From SHYR01 sp034406555 (GTDB taxonomy: Bacteria; Chloroflexota; Dehalococcoidia; UBA2979), in assembly GCA_034406555.1 (NCBI GenBank), contig DASCRM010000093.1, positions 1-31,725 on the forward strand: a DNA stretch of 31,725 nucleotides. Reading direction: 5' to 3'. Below are positions 12,373-20,116 of this stretch, in pieces (position 1 is the stretch's first letter; every line of letters begins with the position of its first letter). The translations under genes were made by a program, and so were the position numbers. The notes beneath the pieces are model-generated. The model had not been told where the DNA came from, did not search any database, and saw nothing but the letters and a program-made list of their open reading frames with translations.

Positions 12373-14535
12373 TTAGACCTCTGCGCGCGCGACGCTGATC
12401 ACGCCTCGCACGCTCTCCAGACGGCTGAGCAGGTTCGCAAACTGCGCCCCGCCCTCCGTCTCCAGCGTGATATGTACCGTCGTTGTGCGATCATCATGCT
12501 CTTCGGTGCGCACAGCGACCATGTTCACGCGCTCGCTCGCGGCCAGCGTGCTGAGATCGCGCAGCAGTCCGACGCGGTCCCATGCGTGGACCTGCACGGA
12601 GGCGGAGTACAGCTCGCCCATCGGCCCCCAGTCGCACTCCACGACGCGGTCGCGGTCGTCCGGATTGGCGACATTGCGGCAGTCGCCTCGGTGCACCGTC
12701 ACGCCGCGAGAGCGGGTGACGTAGCCCTTGATTTCATCGCCCGGCAACGGCCCGCAACAGCGCGCCAGCACGACGTGCAGCCCCGCGGTGCCCAGCACGC
12801 GCACGGCCGGAGCGGGCGCGCCACGCACAGGGACGTGCGAGGGTGCGATCTGCGAAGGCGCGGGCGTCGGTGCCTGCTCGGCGAGCGCCTGGATCAGGTG
12901 TTGACGCGAGATATCGCCGTAGCCGATCGCGGCGAACATGTCATCGCCGCTGCTGTAGCCGAGGTCGCGTGGGAGGTCGGCGGGCACCATCTGCACGCCC
13001 AGCCGCTTGCGTTCGCGCTCCAGCAGTTCCTTGCCACGCGTGATGTTCTCGTCACGAAGCTGCCGCCGGAACCACTGCCGGACCTTCTGCCTCGCGTGGC
13101 TCGATCCGAGATAGCCGAGATCTTCAATCAGCCAGTCACGCGATGGACCCGCCGAGCGCCGTCCACGCTGGATCTCGATCACGTCGCCGTTTCGCAACTT
13201 CGTGTCCAGCGGAACCAGCCGGCCGTTCACCTTTGCGCCGGTGCAGTGATGGCCCAGGTCGGTGTGAATGCGATAGGCGAAGTCGAGCGGCGTCGATCCG
13301 GCCGGGAGCACGCGCACATCCGCCTGCGGCGTGTAGACGAAGACCTGGTGGCGGAAGACATCGGTCTTCACCGACTCGAGGAAGTCCTCCGTGCCGGACG
13401 CGTCCTGCTGCCACTCGATCAGGTGGCGCAGCCAGACCATGCGCTCCTCGTCCTGCTGGTTGCGGCGGCTCGGCTCTTCCTTGTACTGCCAGTGCGCGGC
13501 GACGCCGTACTCCGCGACCTCGTGCATCGCGTAGTTGCGGATCTGGATCTCGAAGGGGTGCGCGCCGGGCCCCATCACCGCCGTGTGCAGCGACTGGTAC
13601 ATCGACTCCTTGGGGTTGGCGATGTAGTCGTCGAAGGAGTCGGGGATCGGAATCCACGTCTGATGCACGACGCCCAGCGCCTTATAGCAGTCGGCAGTGC
13701 TTTTCAAGAGCACGCGCAGCGCCAGCAGGTCGTGAATCTGGTCGAGCGACTTCCCCTCCTCCTGGTAGCGTTGCATCTTGTTGTGGATCGAGTAGAGGTG
13801 CTTCACGCGGCCCGTCACCTCTGCCTCGACACCCTCCTCATCGAGCGCCTCGCGGAGCTGCTTCTCGACGCGGCGCACGAAGCGCTCCCGCTCGCCGCGA
13901 CGGGAATCGACGATGCGAGCGACGCGCCGGTACTGCTCCGGCTGGAGGTAGCGGAACGCAAGGTCTTCGAGCTCCCACTTGAACTGCCAGATACCCAGCC
14001 GCGTGGCCAGCGGGGCGTAGATGTCCATCGTCTCCTGCGACTTCGCGATCTGCTTCCACGGCTCCAGATACTGGAGCGTGCGCATGTTGTGCAGGCGGTC
14101 GGCGATCTTCACGATCACGACCCGCACGTCCTCCGCCATCGCCACGAACATCTTGCGCAGCGTCTCCGCGTCGGCGTTGGCCCTCTCGCTGGCGGAAATG
14201 CGCCCGATCTTGGTCGCACCCTCGACGAGCTTGGCGACCTCCAGGCCGAAACGCTTGCGCAGGTCGGTGCTGCTGACGTCGCAGTCCTCGATCACGTCGT
14301 GCAGCAGCGCGGCCTCGATCGTCTGCGAGTCCATCCGCAGCATCGAGACCAATGTGGCGACGGCGACGGGGTGCGAGATGAAGGGGTCGCCGGACTTGCG
14401 ATCCTGGCCCTCGTGCGACTGCTCGGCGAACTCGTACGCGGATTCGATCGCCCGCACGCGGTCGGCCGGAAGATAAGACTCAAGGTCTGAGAACAGGTCA
14501 GCGACGCCGACGGGCGTATCTTCGGTGACAACCAT
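12373..14535 (-). CDS. rel: Bifunctional (p)ppGpp synthetase/hydrolase, Rel/SpoT (RSH) family
   Basis: Makes (p)ppGpp from ATP and GTP/GDP, and hydrolyses it, for the stringent response. The 720 residues have the full long-RSH layout. The hydrolase HD domain has H55 in SHPVAVA, H79-D80 in LLHDVIED and D146 in IADRLHN. The synthetase domain (about 240-350) has YSIHNKMQRY, IHDLLALRVLL, DDYIANPKESMYQSLHTAV and FEIQIRNYAMHEVAEYGVAA. A TGS domain (about 397-457) begins VFVYTPQADVRVLPAGSTPL. A zinc-finger-like region follows (ARCCGPLPGDEIKGYVTRSR), then a C-terminal ACT domain. Both catalytic sites look intact, as expected for a single Rel. ATG 14535 follows AAGG, with a GATAGT box about 12 bases upstream. 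It is divergent from hisS. Confidence 0.96.
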   Translation of the reverse strand: MVVTEDTPVGVADLFSDLESYLPADRVRAIESAYEFAEQSHEGQDRKSGDPFISHPVAVATLVSMLRMDSQTIEAALLHDVIEDCDVSSTDLRKRFGLEVAKLVEGATKIGRISASERANADAETLRKMFVAMAEDVRVVIVKIADRLHNMRTLQYLEPWKQIAKSQETMDIYAPLATRLGIWQFKWELEDLAFRYLQPEQYRRVARIVDSRRGERERFVRRVEKQLREALDEEGVEAEVTGRVKHLYSIHNKMQRYQEEGKSLDQIHDLLALRVLLKSTADCYKALGVVHQTWIPIPDSFDDYIANPKESMYQSLHTAVMGPGAHPFEIQIRNYAMHEVAEYGVAAHWQYKEEPSRRNQQDEERMVWLRHLIEWQQDASGTEDFLESVKTDVFRHQVFVYTPQADVRVLPAGSTPLDFAYRIHTDLGHHCTGAKVNGRLVPLDTKLRNGDVIEIQRGRRSAGPSRDWLIEDLGYLGSSHARQKVRQWFRRQLRDENITRGKELLERERKRLGVQMVPADLPRDLGYSSGDDMFAAIGYGDISRQHLIQALAEQAPTPAPSQIAPSHVPVRGAPAPAVRVLGTAGLHVVLARCCGPLPGDEIKGYVTRSRGVTVHRGDCRNVANPDDRDRVVECDWGPMGELYSASVQVHAWDRVGLLRDLSTLAASERVNMVAVRTEEHDDRTTTVHITLETEGGAQFANLLSRLESVRGVISVARAEV

Positions 14536-14626
14536 CCTTAGTCGAGACTATCACGCGCATTCAGGGGCGTCGTGCGCGCTTCCCCGAAGAGACGTACATT
14601 CCACGTGCAGAGGGACGGGCGAGGCG

Positions 14627-15883
14627 ATGGCCGACTTTCAGGCCCCACGAGGCATGAACGACGTACTGCCCGAGGACGAGGCCGTCTGGCGCTACGTGCG
14701 CGACACCGCTGAGCGCGTCGCTCGGCTCTTCGACTACCACCGCATCGAGACGCCGATCGTCGAGGAGTTGGGCGTCTTCACCCACACCGCCGGGGCGGAG
14801 AGCGACATCGTCTCGAAGGAGATGTACGCCTTCGAGGATCGCGGCGGCAGCACACTCGCGCTGAAGCCGGAGGGGACGGCGGGCGTCTGCCGCGCCTACC
14901 TGGAACACGGCATGGCCAGCCGTCCGCAGCCCGTGCGGCTCTACTACCTCGGCCCCGCTTTCCGCTACGACCGCCCGCAGGCCGGCCGCTACCGCCAGCA
15001 CTGGCAGTTCGGCGTGGAGTGCATCGGAGAGGCCTCTCCGGCGGCAGACGTGGAGGTGATTGAGCTCCAGCGCATGCTCTACAGCGAACTCGGCCTCACC
15101 GACCTCGTGCTGCGCATCAACTCGATCGGCACCGCCGAGACGCGGGAGCGATACCGCGAGGTGCTACGCGACCACTTCGCCCCGCACCTCGAGACGCTTT
15201 CCGGCGACTCGCAGCGGCGCTACGAGACAAACGTGCTACGCATCCTCGACTCGAAGGACGACGCCGGCCACCCGGCGCTCGCGAACGTGCCGAGCATCCT
15301 CGACTACCTCAGCGAGGAGGATGCGAAACACTTCGCGCAGGTGCGCAAGCTGCTCGACGAGCTCGGCATCGCCTACGAGGTCGCCCCCAGCATCGTCCGA
15401 GGCCTCGACTACTACGCACGCACGGTGTGGGAGTTCCAGCCGCTCGATGCGGGCGGCCAGTCGACGATCGGCGCGGGCGGCCGCTACGACGGCCTGATCG
15501 AGATGCTCGGCGGCCCACCGACGCCCGGCACCGGCTTCGCCAGCGGCCTCGAACGCATTGTGCTGGAGGTCCAGAAGAGCGAGCCCGACCTCGGCAGCAC
15601 CGCACCCGACGCATTCACGATCCCGCTCGGCGAATCGGGCCCGGCTGTCGCCGCGAAGCTGGCCGCCGACCTCCGTGCCGCAGGCCTCGCAGTGCGCGCG
15701 GGCGTGCCCGGCCGATCGATGAAGGCGCAGCTCCGCGCCGCGAACAACTCGGGCGCCCGCTACGCGCTGATCGTCGGCGGCGACGAAGCGGCGCGAGGGG
15801 TAGCGCAGCTCAAGCCGCTGCTCGGTGGCGGCGACCAGCGCGAGGTGGCGCTCGGCGAGGTTGTGGGAGCAATCAGGGACTGA
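14627..15883 (+). CDS. hisS: Histidine-tRNA ligase
   Basis: Charges tRNA-His with histidine in the cytoplasm. The 418-residue class II synthetase shows motif 1 around FQAPRGMNDVLPEDEAVWRY, motif 2 FRYDRPQAGRYRQHWQFGVE, the histidine-A loop RGLDYYARTVWEF, motif 3 near GGRYDGLIEMLGG...GFASGLER, and a C-terminal anticodon-binding domain ending near residue 418. The frame is open from 14525, but ATG 14627 is chosen because it follows AGGG and GAGG purine runs and opens with the family start. TACATT at 14595-14600 is a likely -10 box, giving a leader of about 20 bases. The gene is divergent from rel. I see no T-box-like leader; the space is too short. Confidence 0.96.
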   Translation: MADFQAPRGMNDVLPEDEAVWRYVRDTAERVARLFDYHRIETPIVEELGVFTHTAGAESDIVSKEMYAFEDRGGSTLALKPEGTAGVCRAYLEHGMASRPQPVRLYYLGPAFRYDRPQAGRYRQHWQFGVECIGEASPAADVEVIELQRMLYSELGLTDLVLRINSIGTAETRERYREVLRDHFAPHLETLSGDSQRRYETNVLRILDSKDDAGHPALANVPSILDYLSEEDAKHFAQVRKLLDELGIAYEVAPSIVRGLDYYARTVWEFQPLDAGGQSTIGAGGRYDGLIEMLGGPPTPGTGFASGLERIVLEVQKSEPDLGSTAPDAFTIPLGESGPAVAAKLAADLRAAGLAVRAGVPGRSMKAQLRAANNSGARYALIVGGDEAARGVAQLKPLLGGGDQREVALGEVVGAIRD

Positions 15884-15964
15884 TCCCCCTCTCGTCAGGT
15901 TCAGCCCTCCAGCACCCAGTACAATCCGCGCCTCGATTATCACGATCGTACTGAGGGGGCACTG

Positions 15965-16099
15965 ATGGCTACTCGTGTCCAACTGCTCGTCGGCACGAGC
16001 AACGGCCAGGTCTACGCGAGCCCGGACGGAGGCGATCACTGGACGCGCCGGCCGGGCACTCTGCCGCCCGTACTCTCGGTCACGGCCACCGTCTCCTGA
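15965..16099 (+). CDS. BNR/Asp-box mini-protein (single repeat)
   Basis: A 44-residue frame reads MATRVQLLVGTSNGQVYASP, then DGGDHWTRRPGTLPPVLSVT. This is one BNR/Asp-box blade (S-x-D-G-G-x-x-W pattern), as found in sialidase-like beta-propellers. It has a strong ribosome site (GAGGGG about six bases upstream) and an upstream -10 box TACAAT (15920-15925). A hairpin follows the stop (16102-16119). A single blade cannot fold as a propeller, so it is either a truncated descendant of a larger glycosidase-like gene or a free-standing small protein. It sits between hisS and prfA on the same strand. Confidence 0.5.
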   Translation: MATRVQLLVGTSNGQVYASPDGGDHWTRRPGTLPPVLSVTATVS

Positions 16100-16101
16100 C
16101 C

Positions 16102-16119
16102 CGTGCCCGGGAGCGGGCG
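16102..16119 (+). terminator. Terminator-like hairpin after the BNR mini-gene
   Basis: GTGCCCG (16102-16108) and CGGGCGC (16113-16119) pair over about seven positions (one T-G pair) around a four-base loop, three bases after the mini-gene stop. No T-tract follows. Confidence 0.35.
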
Positions 16120-16136
16120 CTAGTCACGCCCCCTGC

Positions 16137-16142
16137 TATCCT
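16137..16142 (+). promoter_or_regulatory. -10 box for a leaderless prfA transcript
   Basis: TATCCT lies six bases before the prfA ATG (16149), and no Shine-Dalgarno sequence is present. Transcription would start at or within a base or two of the ATG. The -35 region is weak. Confidence 0.45.
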
Positions 16143-16148
16143 GAGCGC

Positions 16149-17213
16149 ATGCACGAACGACTCGACGCAGTTGAGGCTCGCTTCGAGGAGGTGAACCGCC
16201 TGCTCGCCGACCCGGAGGTGGTCGCGGACCGCTTTCGGCTGGCTGATCTCGGCCGCGAACGCTCGCAGCTCGATGGCACGGTGAAGCTGATCCGCGCCTA
16301 TCGCGCCGCCGACGAAGCACTGACCGACGCCCGCGAACTGGTCCGCGACGGTGACGCCGATGAGCGCGAGCTCGGCCACGAGGAAGAGACCCGGCTCGCC
16401 CCGGAGGTCGAACGGCTGGAGGAGGAACTGAAGCTCGCCCTGCTCCCTCGCGATCCCGCCGACGAGAAAGACGTGATCGTGGAGATCCGCGGCGGCACCG
16501 GTGGCGAGGAGGCGGCGCTGTTCGCGGCCGACCTCTTCCGCATCTACCAACGCTACGCAGAGCGGCAGGGCTGGAAGGCGGAAGTGCTCGGCGCTTCGGA
16601 CGCCTCGGCCGGTGGCTACAAGGAGATCACCTTCGAACTGCACGGCCAGGGCGCCTACTCGCGCATGAAGTACGAATCGGGCGTGCACCGTGTCCAGCGC
16701 GTGCCGGAGACCGAATCGCAGGGCCGCGTACACACCTCCACGGCGACGGTCGCCGTGCTTCCAGTCGTCGAGGACATCGATGTCGACATCGACTGGAGTG
16801 AGGTGCGTATCGACATCTTTCACTCCGGCGGTGCCGGCGGGCAGAACGTCAACAAAGTGGCGACCGCCGTGCGTATGACGCACGAGCCGTCGAACATCGT
16901 CGTCGTGATGCAGGACGAGCGCTCGCAGGCCAAGAACCGAGTGAAGGCGGAGGCCGTCTTGCGCGCGCGGCTCTACCAGATGGAGCGCGAGAAGGCGGAC
17001 GCGGAACTGGCTGCCGATCGCCGCTCACAGGTCGGCACGGGCAACCGCGCGGAGAAGATCCGGACCTACAACTTCCCGCAGGACCGCATCACCGACCACC
17101 GCGTCGGGTTGACCATCCACGGCCTGCCGCGCGTCCTCGACGGCGACATCGACGAGTTGATCGACGCCGTCGCGCTGGACGAGCAGGCGCGGCTGCTCCA
17201 GACCGCGGTCTAA
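16149..17213 (+). CDS. prfA: Peptide chain release factor 1
   Basis: Recognises UAA and UAG stop codons in the ribosomal A site and triggers peptide release. The 354-residue length is standard. The anticodon-like PxT motif is PET at residues 186-188 (RVPETESQGRVHTS), which marks RF1 rather than RF2. The catalytic GGQ is at 230-232 (GGAGGQNVNKVATAVR). The N-terminal helical domain begins MHERLDAVEARFEEVNRLLA. The frame is open for 58 codons upstream, but ATG 16149 matches the family start. There is no ribosome site; a -10 box six bases upstream suggests leaderless translation. prmC follows 31 bases downstream and modifies the GGQ glutamine. Confidence 0.97.
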   Translation: MHERLDAVEARFEEVNRLLADPEVVADRFRLADLGRERSQLDGTVKLIRAYRAADEALTDARELVRDGDADERELGHEEETRLAPEVERLEEELKLALLPRDPADEKDVIVEIRGGTGGEEAALFAADLFRIYQRYAERQGWKAEVLGASDASAGGYKEITFELHGQGAYSRMKYESGVHRVQRVPETESQGRVHTSTATVAVLPVVEDIDVDIDWSEVRIDIFHSGGAGGQNVNKVATAVRMTHEPSNIVVVMQDERSQAKNRVKAEAVLRARLYQMEREKADAELAADRRSQVGTGNRAEKIRTYNFPQDRITDHRVGLTIHGLPRVLDGDIDELIDAVALDEQARLLQTAV

Positions 17214-17244
17214 CCGCACACCCGCGAGAGCGACCGCACCGACA

Positions 17245-18129
17245 ATGCCCCCTCGCATCCGCGGACGTCTGCACGAGGCCGCTCGTCGGCTAATTCGAAC
17301 CGGCGCGACGGACGACCTCGATGGGGCGCACCTGGAGATGGAGCTGCTCTATGCGGAGGCCGCAGGCTGGGATCGCACGAAGGTGCTGGCCGAAGGCGCG
17401 CAGGTACCCGACTACCTGACGCTGGCCGCCTTCGAGAAGCTGGTTGACCGTCGTCTGGCGCGCGAGCCCCTAGCCTACATCCTCGGCCGCCGCGAGTTCT
17501 ACGGCCTCACCTTCGAGGTCGGCCCCGGCGTGCTGATCCCACGCCCCGAGACCGAGACGCTGGTCAAGGCGACGATCGAGGCGGCAAAGCAGCACCCGAG
17601 GGCACGGCGCAACGTGCGCATCGCCGACATCGGCACCGGCTGCGGCTCGATCGCGTGCGCCATCGCGAAACACACGCCCTCAGCACAGGTCTTCGCGACC
17701 GACACCTCAACGGAGGCGCTGGCCTTCGCAGGTCGCAACCGCGAGCGGCTGGGGCTGCAGGAGCGCGTCGTGCTGCTGGCCGGGCCGCTGCTGGAGCCAC
17801 TCTCGACGCTCGATGGCCGCCTCGACATCGTCGCCACCAACCTGCCGTACATCCCTACGCCGGACTGGGAAGCGCTGCCGCCTGAGCTGCACGACGCCGA
17901 GCCTCGGCTCGCCTTCGATGGCGGCGACGACGGCCTCGACCTGCTACGCGGGCTGGCGGAGCAGCTGCCCAACCACCTCGCGGAGGACGCCGCGGCGGTG
18001 CTGATCGAGGTCGGTGCGGGGCAGGCGCCCGCAGTGGCGGAGCTGTTCGCCCCGGTCGGCGGCGAGGCGCGCCTGCACCAGGACCTCGCGGGCATCGAAC
18101 GCGTCGTCGAGCTGCGACGCGGCTTCTGA
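17245..18129 (+). CDS. prmC: Release-factor glutamine N5-methyltransferase
   Basis: Methylates the glutamine of the GGQ motif of release factors using S-adenosylmethionine, raising termination efficiency. The 294 residues show an N-terminal helical release-factor-binding domain, then REPLAYILGRREFYGLTFEV and GPGVLIPRPETETLV. The SAM-binding DIGTGCGSIACAIA follows. The catalytic NPPY motif appears as NLPY (residues 199-202); the second Pro, Asn and Tyr are kept. ATG 17245 is chosen on family length; the ribosome site is weak. It probably shares a transcript with prfA. It ends ten bases from the convergent DinB gene. Confidence 0.94.
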   Translation: MPPRIRGRLHEAARRLIRTGATDDLDGAHLEMELLYAEAAGWDRTKVLAEGAQVPDYLTLAAFEKLVDRRLAREPLAYILGRREFYGLTFEVGPGVLIPRPETETLVKATIEAAKQHPRARRNVRIADIGTGCGSIACAIAKHTPSAQVFATDTSTEALAFAGRNRERLGLQERVVLLAGPLLEPLSTLDGRLDIVATNLPYIPTPDWEALPPELHDAEPRLAFDGGDDGLDLLRGLAEQLPNHLAEDAAAVLIEVGAGQAPAVAELFAPVGGEARLHQDLAGIERVVELRRGF

Positions 18130-18139
18130 GCGAACCGAA

Positions 18140-18598
18140 CTAGCCCGGCCCGATCGCCTTCATCAGGTCCAACGTCAGCTCGGCATGGCCAACATGTTCG
18201 GCAGCGTGACGAGCGACGATCAGCAGCATGTCGCGGCCGTTAACGTTCTCCCTCGTCCCGTGAGAGCGCGGGCGATCGAGGTCACCGGGGGGCAGCGCAT
18301 CGAGCGCCGCAACCACCTCCGCGCGCTATTCGCGCCAGTGGGCCTGCAGCGCGGCTGGCGAGTCTGCGGTCGCCGCGAACTCGGCATCGCGATCGCGATC
18401 CGACTCGCGTAGCTCGCAGATCACTGTGAGCACGTTGGCGAGCATGTACGTCGCCAGCACGTAGACGCTGTTCGCCTCCGGTGCCGGCACGCGCCAATTC
18501 AGTTGCTCGGCTGTGAGCCCATCGAGCGCTGCGACGAGTCGGTCGAGCGTACTCAGCAGGTAGCGCTGGAACGACTCGACCTCGGGATCAGCGGCCAC
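18140..18598 (-). pseudogene. DinB-family protein interrupted by one in-frame amber codon
   Basis: GTG 18598 overlaps the guaB3 stop by one base. The frame reads VAADPEVESFQRYLLSTLDR, LTAEQLNWRVPAPEANSVYV, then QAHWRE and TAG (18328-18326, codon 91). It continues in the same frame through VVAALDALPPGDLDRP and DMLLIVARHAAEHVGHAELT to a second TAG at 18140. Together this is a 151-residue DinB four-helix protein (possible thiol-transferase fold) with the expected C-terminal histidine motif H-AAEHVGHAELT. One base change (TAG from, for example, GAG or CAG) would restore it. It is either a very recent pseudogene, a sequencing error or a readthrough case. It is the second gene of the guaB3 transcript. 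Confidence 0.7.
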
Positions 18599-19800
18599 TA
18601 GGCGCGCGAACCCTGCGCAATCTGGTAGATCTTGCCCTCGGTCTTGATCGACGGGGCGATCACCATACGGGCGTCGTGGAACTCCCCGATCGTGGTCGCG
18701 CCACAGGTGGACATCGAGGTGCGCAGCGCACCCACGAGGTTCTCCGTGCCGTCCGTGCGCGAGGTCGGGCCGAAGAGCAGCTGATCGAGCGTGTGCCTCT
18801 GGCCCATGTGTACGCGCACCCCTCGCGGCAGCTCCACGTGCGGGGTCGCCATGCCCCAGTGGTAGCCGCGGCCGGGTGCGCCTTCGGTGCCCGCGAGCGG
18901 CGAGCCGATCATCACGGCGTCCGCCCCGGCACAGATCGCCTTCGAGACATCGCCACCTGTACGGAAACCGCCATCCGTGATGATCGAGACGTAGCAACCC
19001 GTGCCCTCAAAGAAGACATCGCGCGCGTGCGATGTATCGAGTGTGGCGGTCACCTGCGGCAATCCGATGCCGAGTACCTCACGCGAGGTACAGGCCGCAC
19101 CGGGACCGACACCAACGAGGATGCCCTGCACGCCGGTCTCCATCAGCTCCATCGTCGCGCCAAAGTCGACGGTGTTGCCGACGAGCACCGGGATCGGCGC
19201 GATCTGCTCGACGAGCTCATCGAGCCGCAGCCCCCGCAGCGAGGTGGACACGTGTCGCGCCGTCGTCACGGTCGATTGCACGACGAATATGTCGGCACCG
19301 GCTTCAACCGCCATCGGGGCAAAGCGCTTGGTGTTCTGCGGGGTGGAACTGACGATCGCGACGCCGCCGCCCTGCTTGATTTCCTCCACGCGACGGCCGA
19401 TCAACTCGAGGTCGATCGGCTGCTCGTAGACGCGCTGGAGAATCGTCGTTGACTCTTCCAGGCTCGCCGCGGCGATCTCGTCCAGCACCGCCGCTGGGTC
19501 CTCGTAGCGGGTCTGCACGCCATCGAGGTTGAGCACCGCCCCTCCCCCGCGCTTCGAGAACTCGATCGCGAATGCGGGATCGACCACGGCATCCATCGCG
19601 GAGGCCATGATCGGCATGGCGAAGCTGTGCTCGCCCAGCGTGAAGGTGGGCTCGACCATGTCGGGGTTGGTCGTCAGCGCGCCGGGAACAATCGCAACGT
19701 CATCGAACCCCCACGCCTGCTCGAGCGACTTGCGCTCGATACCGGTCGCGGCAGATGCCTCGGTCACCGCGTGGGCCTCAGCTTCGCCTGCTACCACCAC
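18598..19800 (-). CDS. guaB3: GuaB3 family IMP dehydrogenase-related protein
   Basis: A TIM-barrel member of the IMPDH/GMP reductase superfamily, 400 residues, without the CBS pair found in GuaB. It matches the GuaB3 paralogue of Actinobacteriota, Cyanobacteria and Chloroflexota. Visible parts: ALTTNPDMVEPTFTLG, PIMASAMDAVVDP (substrate site), the active-site loop GVGPGAACTSREVLGIGLPQ with catalytic-type Cys237, ITDGGFRTGGDVSKAICAGA (phosphate-binding), and the Arg/Tyr flap region near KTEGKIYQIA. IMP oxidation in guanine nucleotide synthesis is the expected role, by family. Tandem GTGs at 19800 and 19797 follow AGAGG; either could start. It is divergent from metG and co-transcribed with the DinB gene. 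Confidence 0.9.
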   Translation of the reverse strand: MVVAGEAEAHAVTEASAATGIERKSLEQAWGFDDVAIVPGALTTNPDMVEPTFTLGEHSFAMPIMASAMDAVVDPAFAIEFSKRGGGAVLNLDGVQTRYEDPAAVLDEIAAASLEESTTILQRVYEQPIDLELIGRRVEEIKQGGGVAIVSSTPQNTKRFAPMAVEAGADIFVVQSTVTTARHVSTSLRGLRLDELVEQIAPIPVLVGNTVDFGATMELMETGVQGILVGVGPGAACTSREVLGIGLPQVTATLDTSHARDVFFEGTGCYVSIITDGGFRTGGDVSKAICAGADAVMIGSPLAGTEGAPGRGYHWGMATPHVELPRGVRVHMGQRHTLDQLLFGPTSRTDGTENLVGALRTSMSTCGATTIGEFHDARMVIAPSIKTEGKIYQIAQGSRA

Positions 19801-20116
19801 TCACCTCTGATCCGTCGCGACCCGGAGGCCATGGATGTGCTCTGAAAGGGGTTCATTGCCGCAAATGTATGAAGACCCCTCGACGAGGGGCCTCGAGAGC
19901 GCACACTCTCTCTCCGTATCCGGAGCGAGCCATGAAGCTCAGTTTGCGCATGGGAAGCACCGCCGCAACCCAGTCGGGAGAATGATTTCCGGAGAGGTTA
20001 GCGCGCGCCGGGAGCATCGTCAATAAACAGATCACCTAACCTATCGGAAAGCTGACGCCGGAGTTGTCCGCGCGGTGCGTAGGCCACTCCAACCGCCCGT
20101 GCTACGATTCCGCGCG
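19801..20116. promoter_or_regulatory. guaB3-metG divergent intergenic region with strong inverted repeats
   Basis: 316 bases hold no supported gene. Three stems are visible: CCCCTCG/CGAGGGG around 19876-19890; CTCCG/CGGAG near 19913-19926; and a long-range pair. In the long-range pair, TTCCG (19987-19991) and AGGTTAG (19995-20001) match CTAACCT (20036-20042) and CGGAA (20045-20049), giving 12 pairs with a small internal loop. None resembles a riboswitch I can name. They may be operator sites, a small RNA or a terminator. Confidence 0.45.
20103..20108 (+). promoter_or_regulatory. -10 box for a leaderless metG transcript
   Basis: TACGAT lies eight bases before the metG ATG (20117) and no ribosome site is present. 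The transcript would begin at or next to the ATG. I see no good -35 box. Confidence 0.45.

Noticed and set aside
12364..14490. 708-codon plus-strand open frame opposite rel
   Set aside because: Exact antisense shadow of an unmistakable Rel protein; translation is His/Arg/Val-biased with no domain. Long antisense frames are expected in GC-rich genes.
12373..14535. Loss of one catalytic activity in Rel
   Set aside because: Both the HD residues (H55, H79-D80, D146) and the synthetase motifs are present.
14536..14626. T-box riboswitch upstream of hisS
   Set aside because: Only 91 bases separate rel and hisS, with a -10 box about 30 bases before the ATG. There is no room for a T-box fold.
15975..16148. 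N-terminal extension of prfA by 58 codons
   Set aside because: The extension is Arg/Ser-rich and overlaps the BNR mini-gene in another frame. PrfA aligns from ATG 16149.
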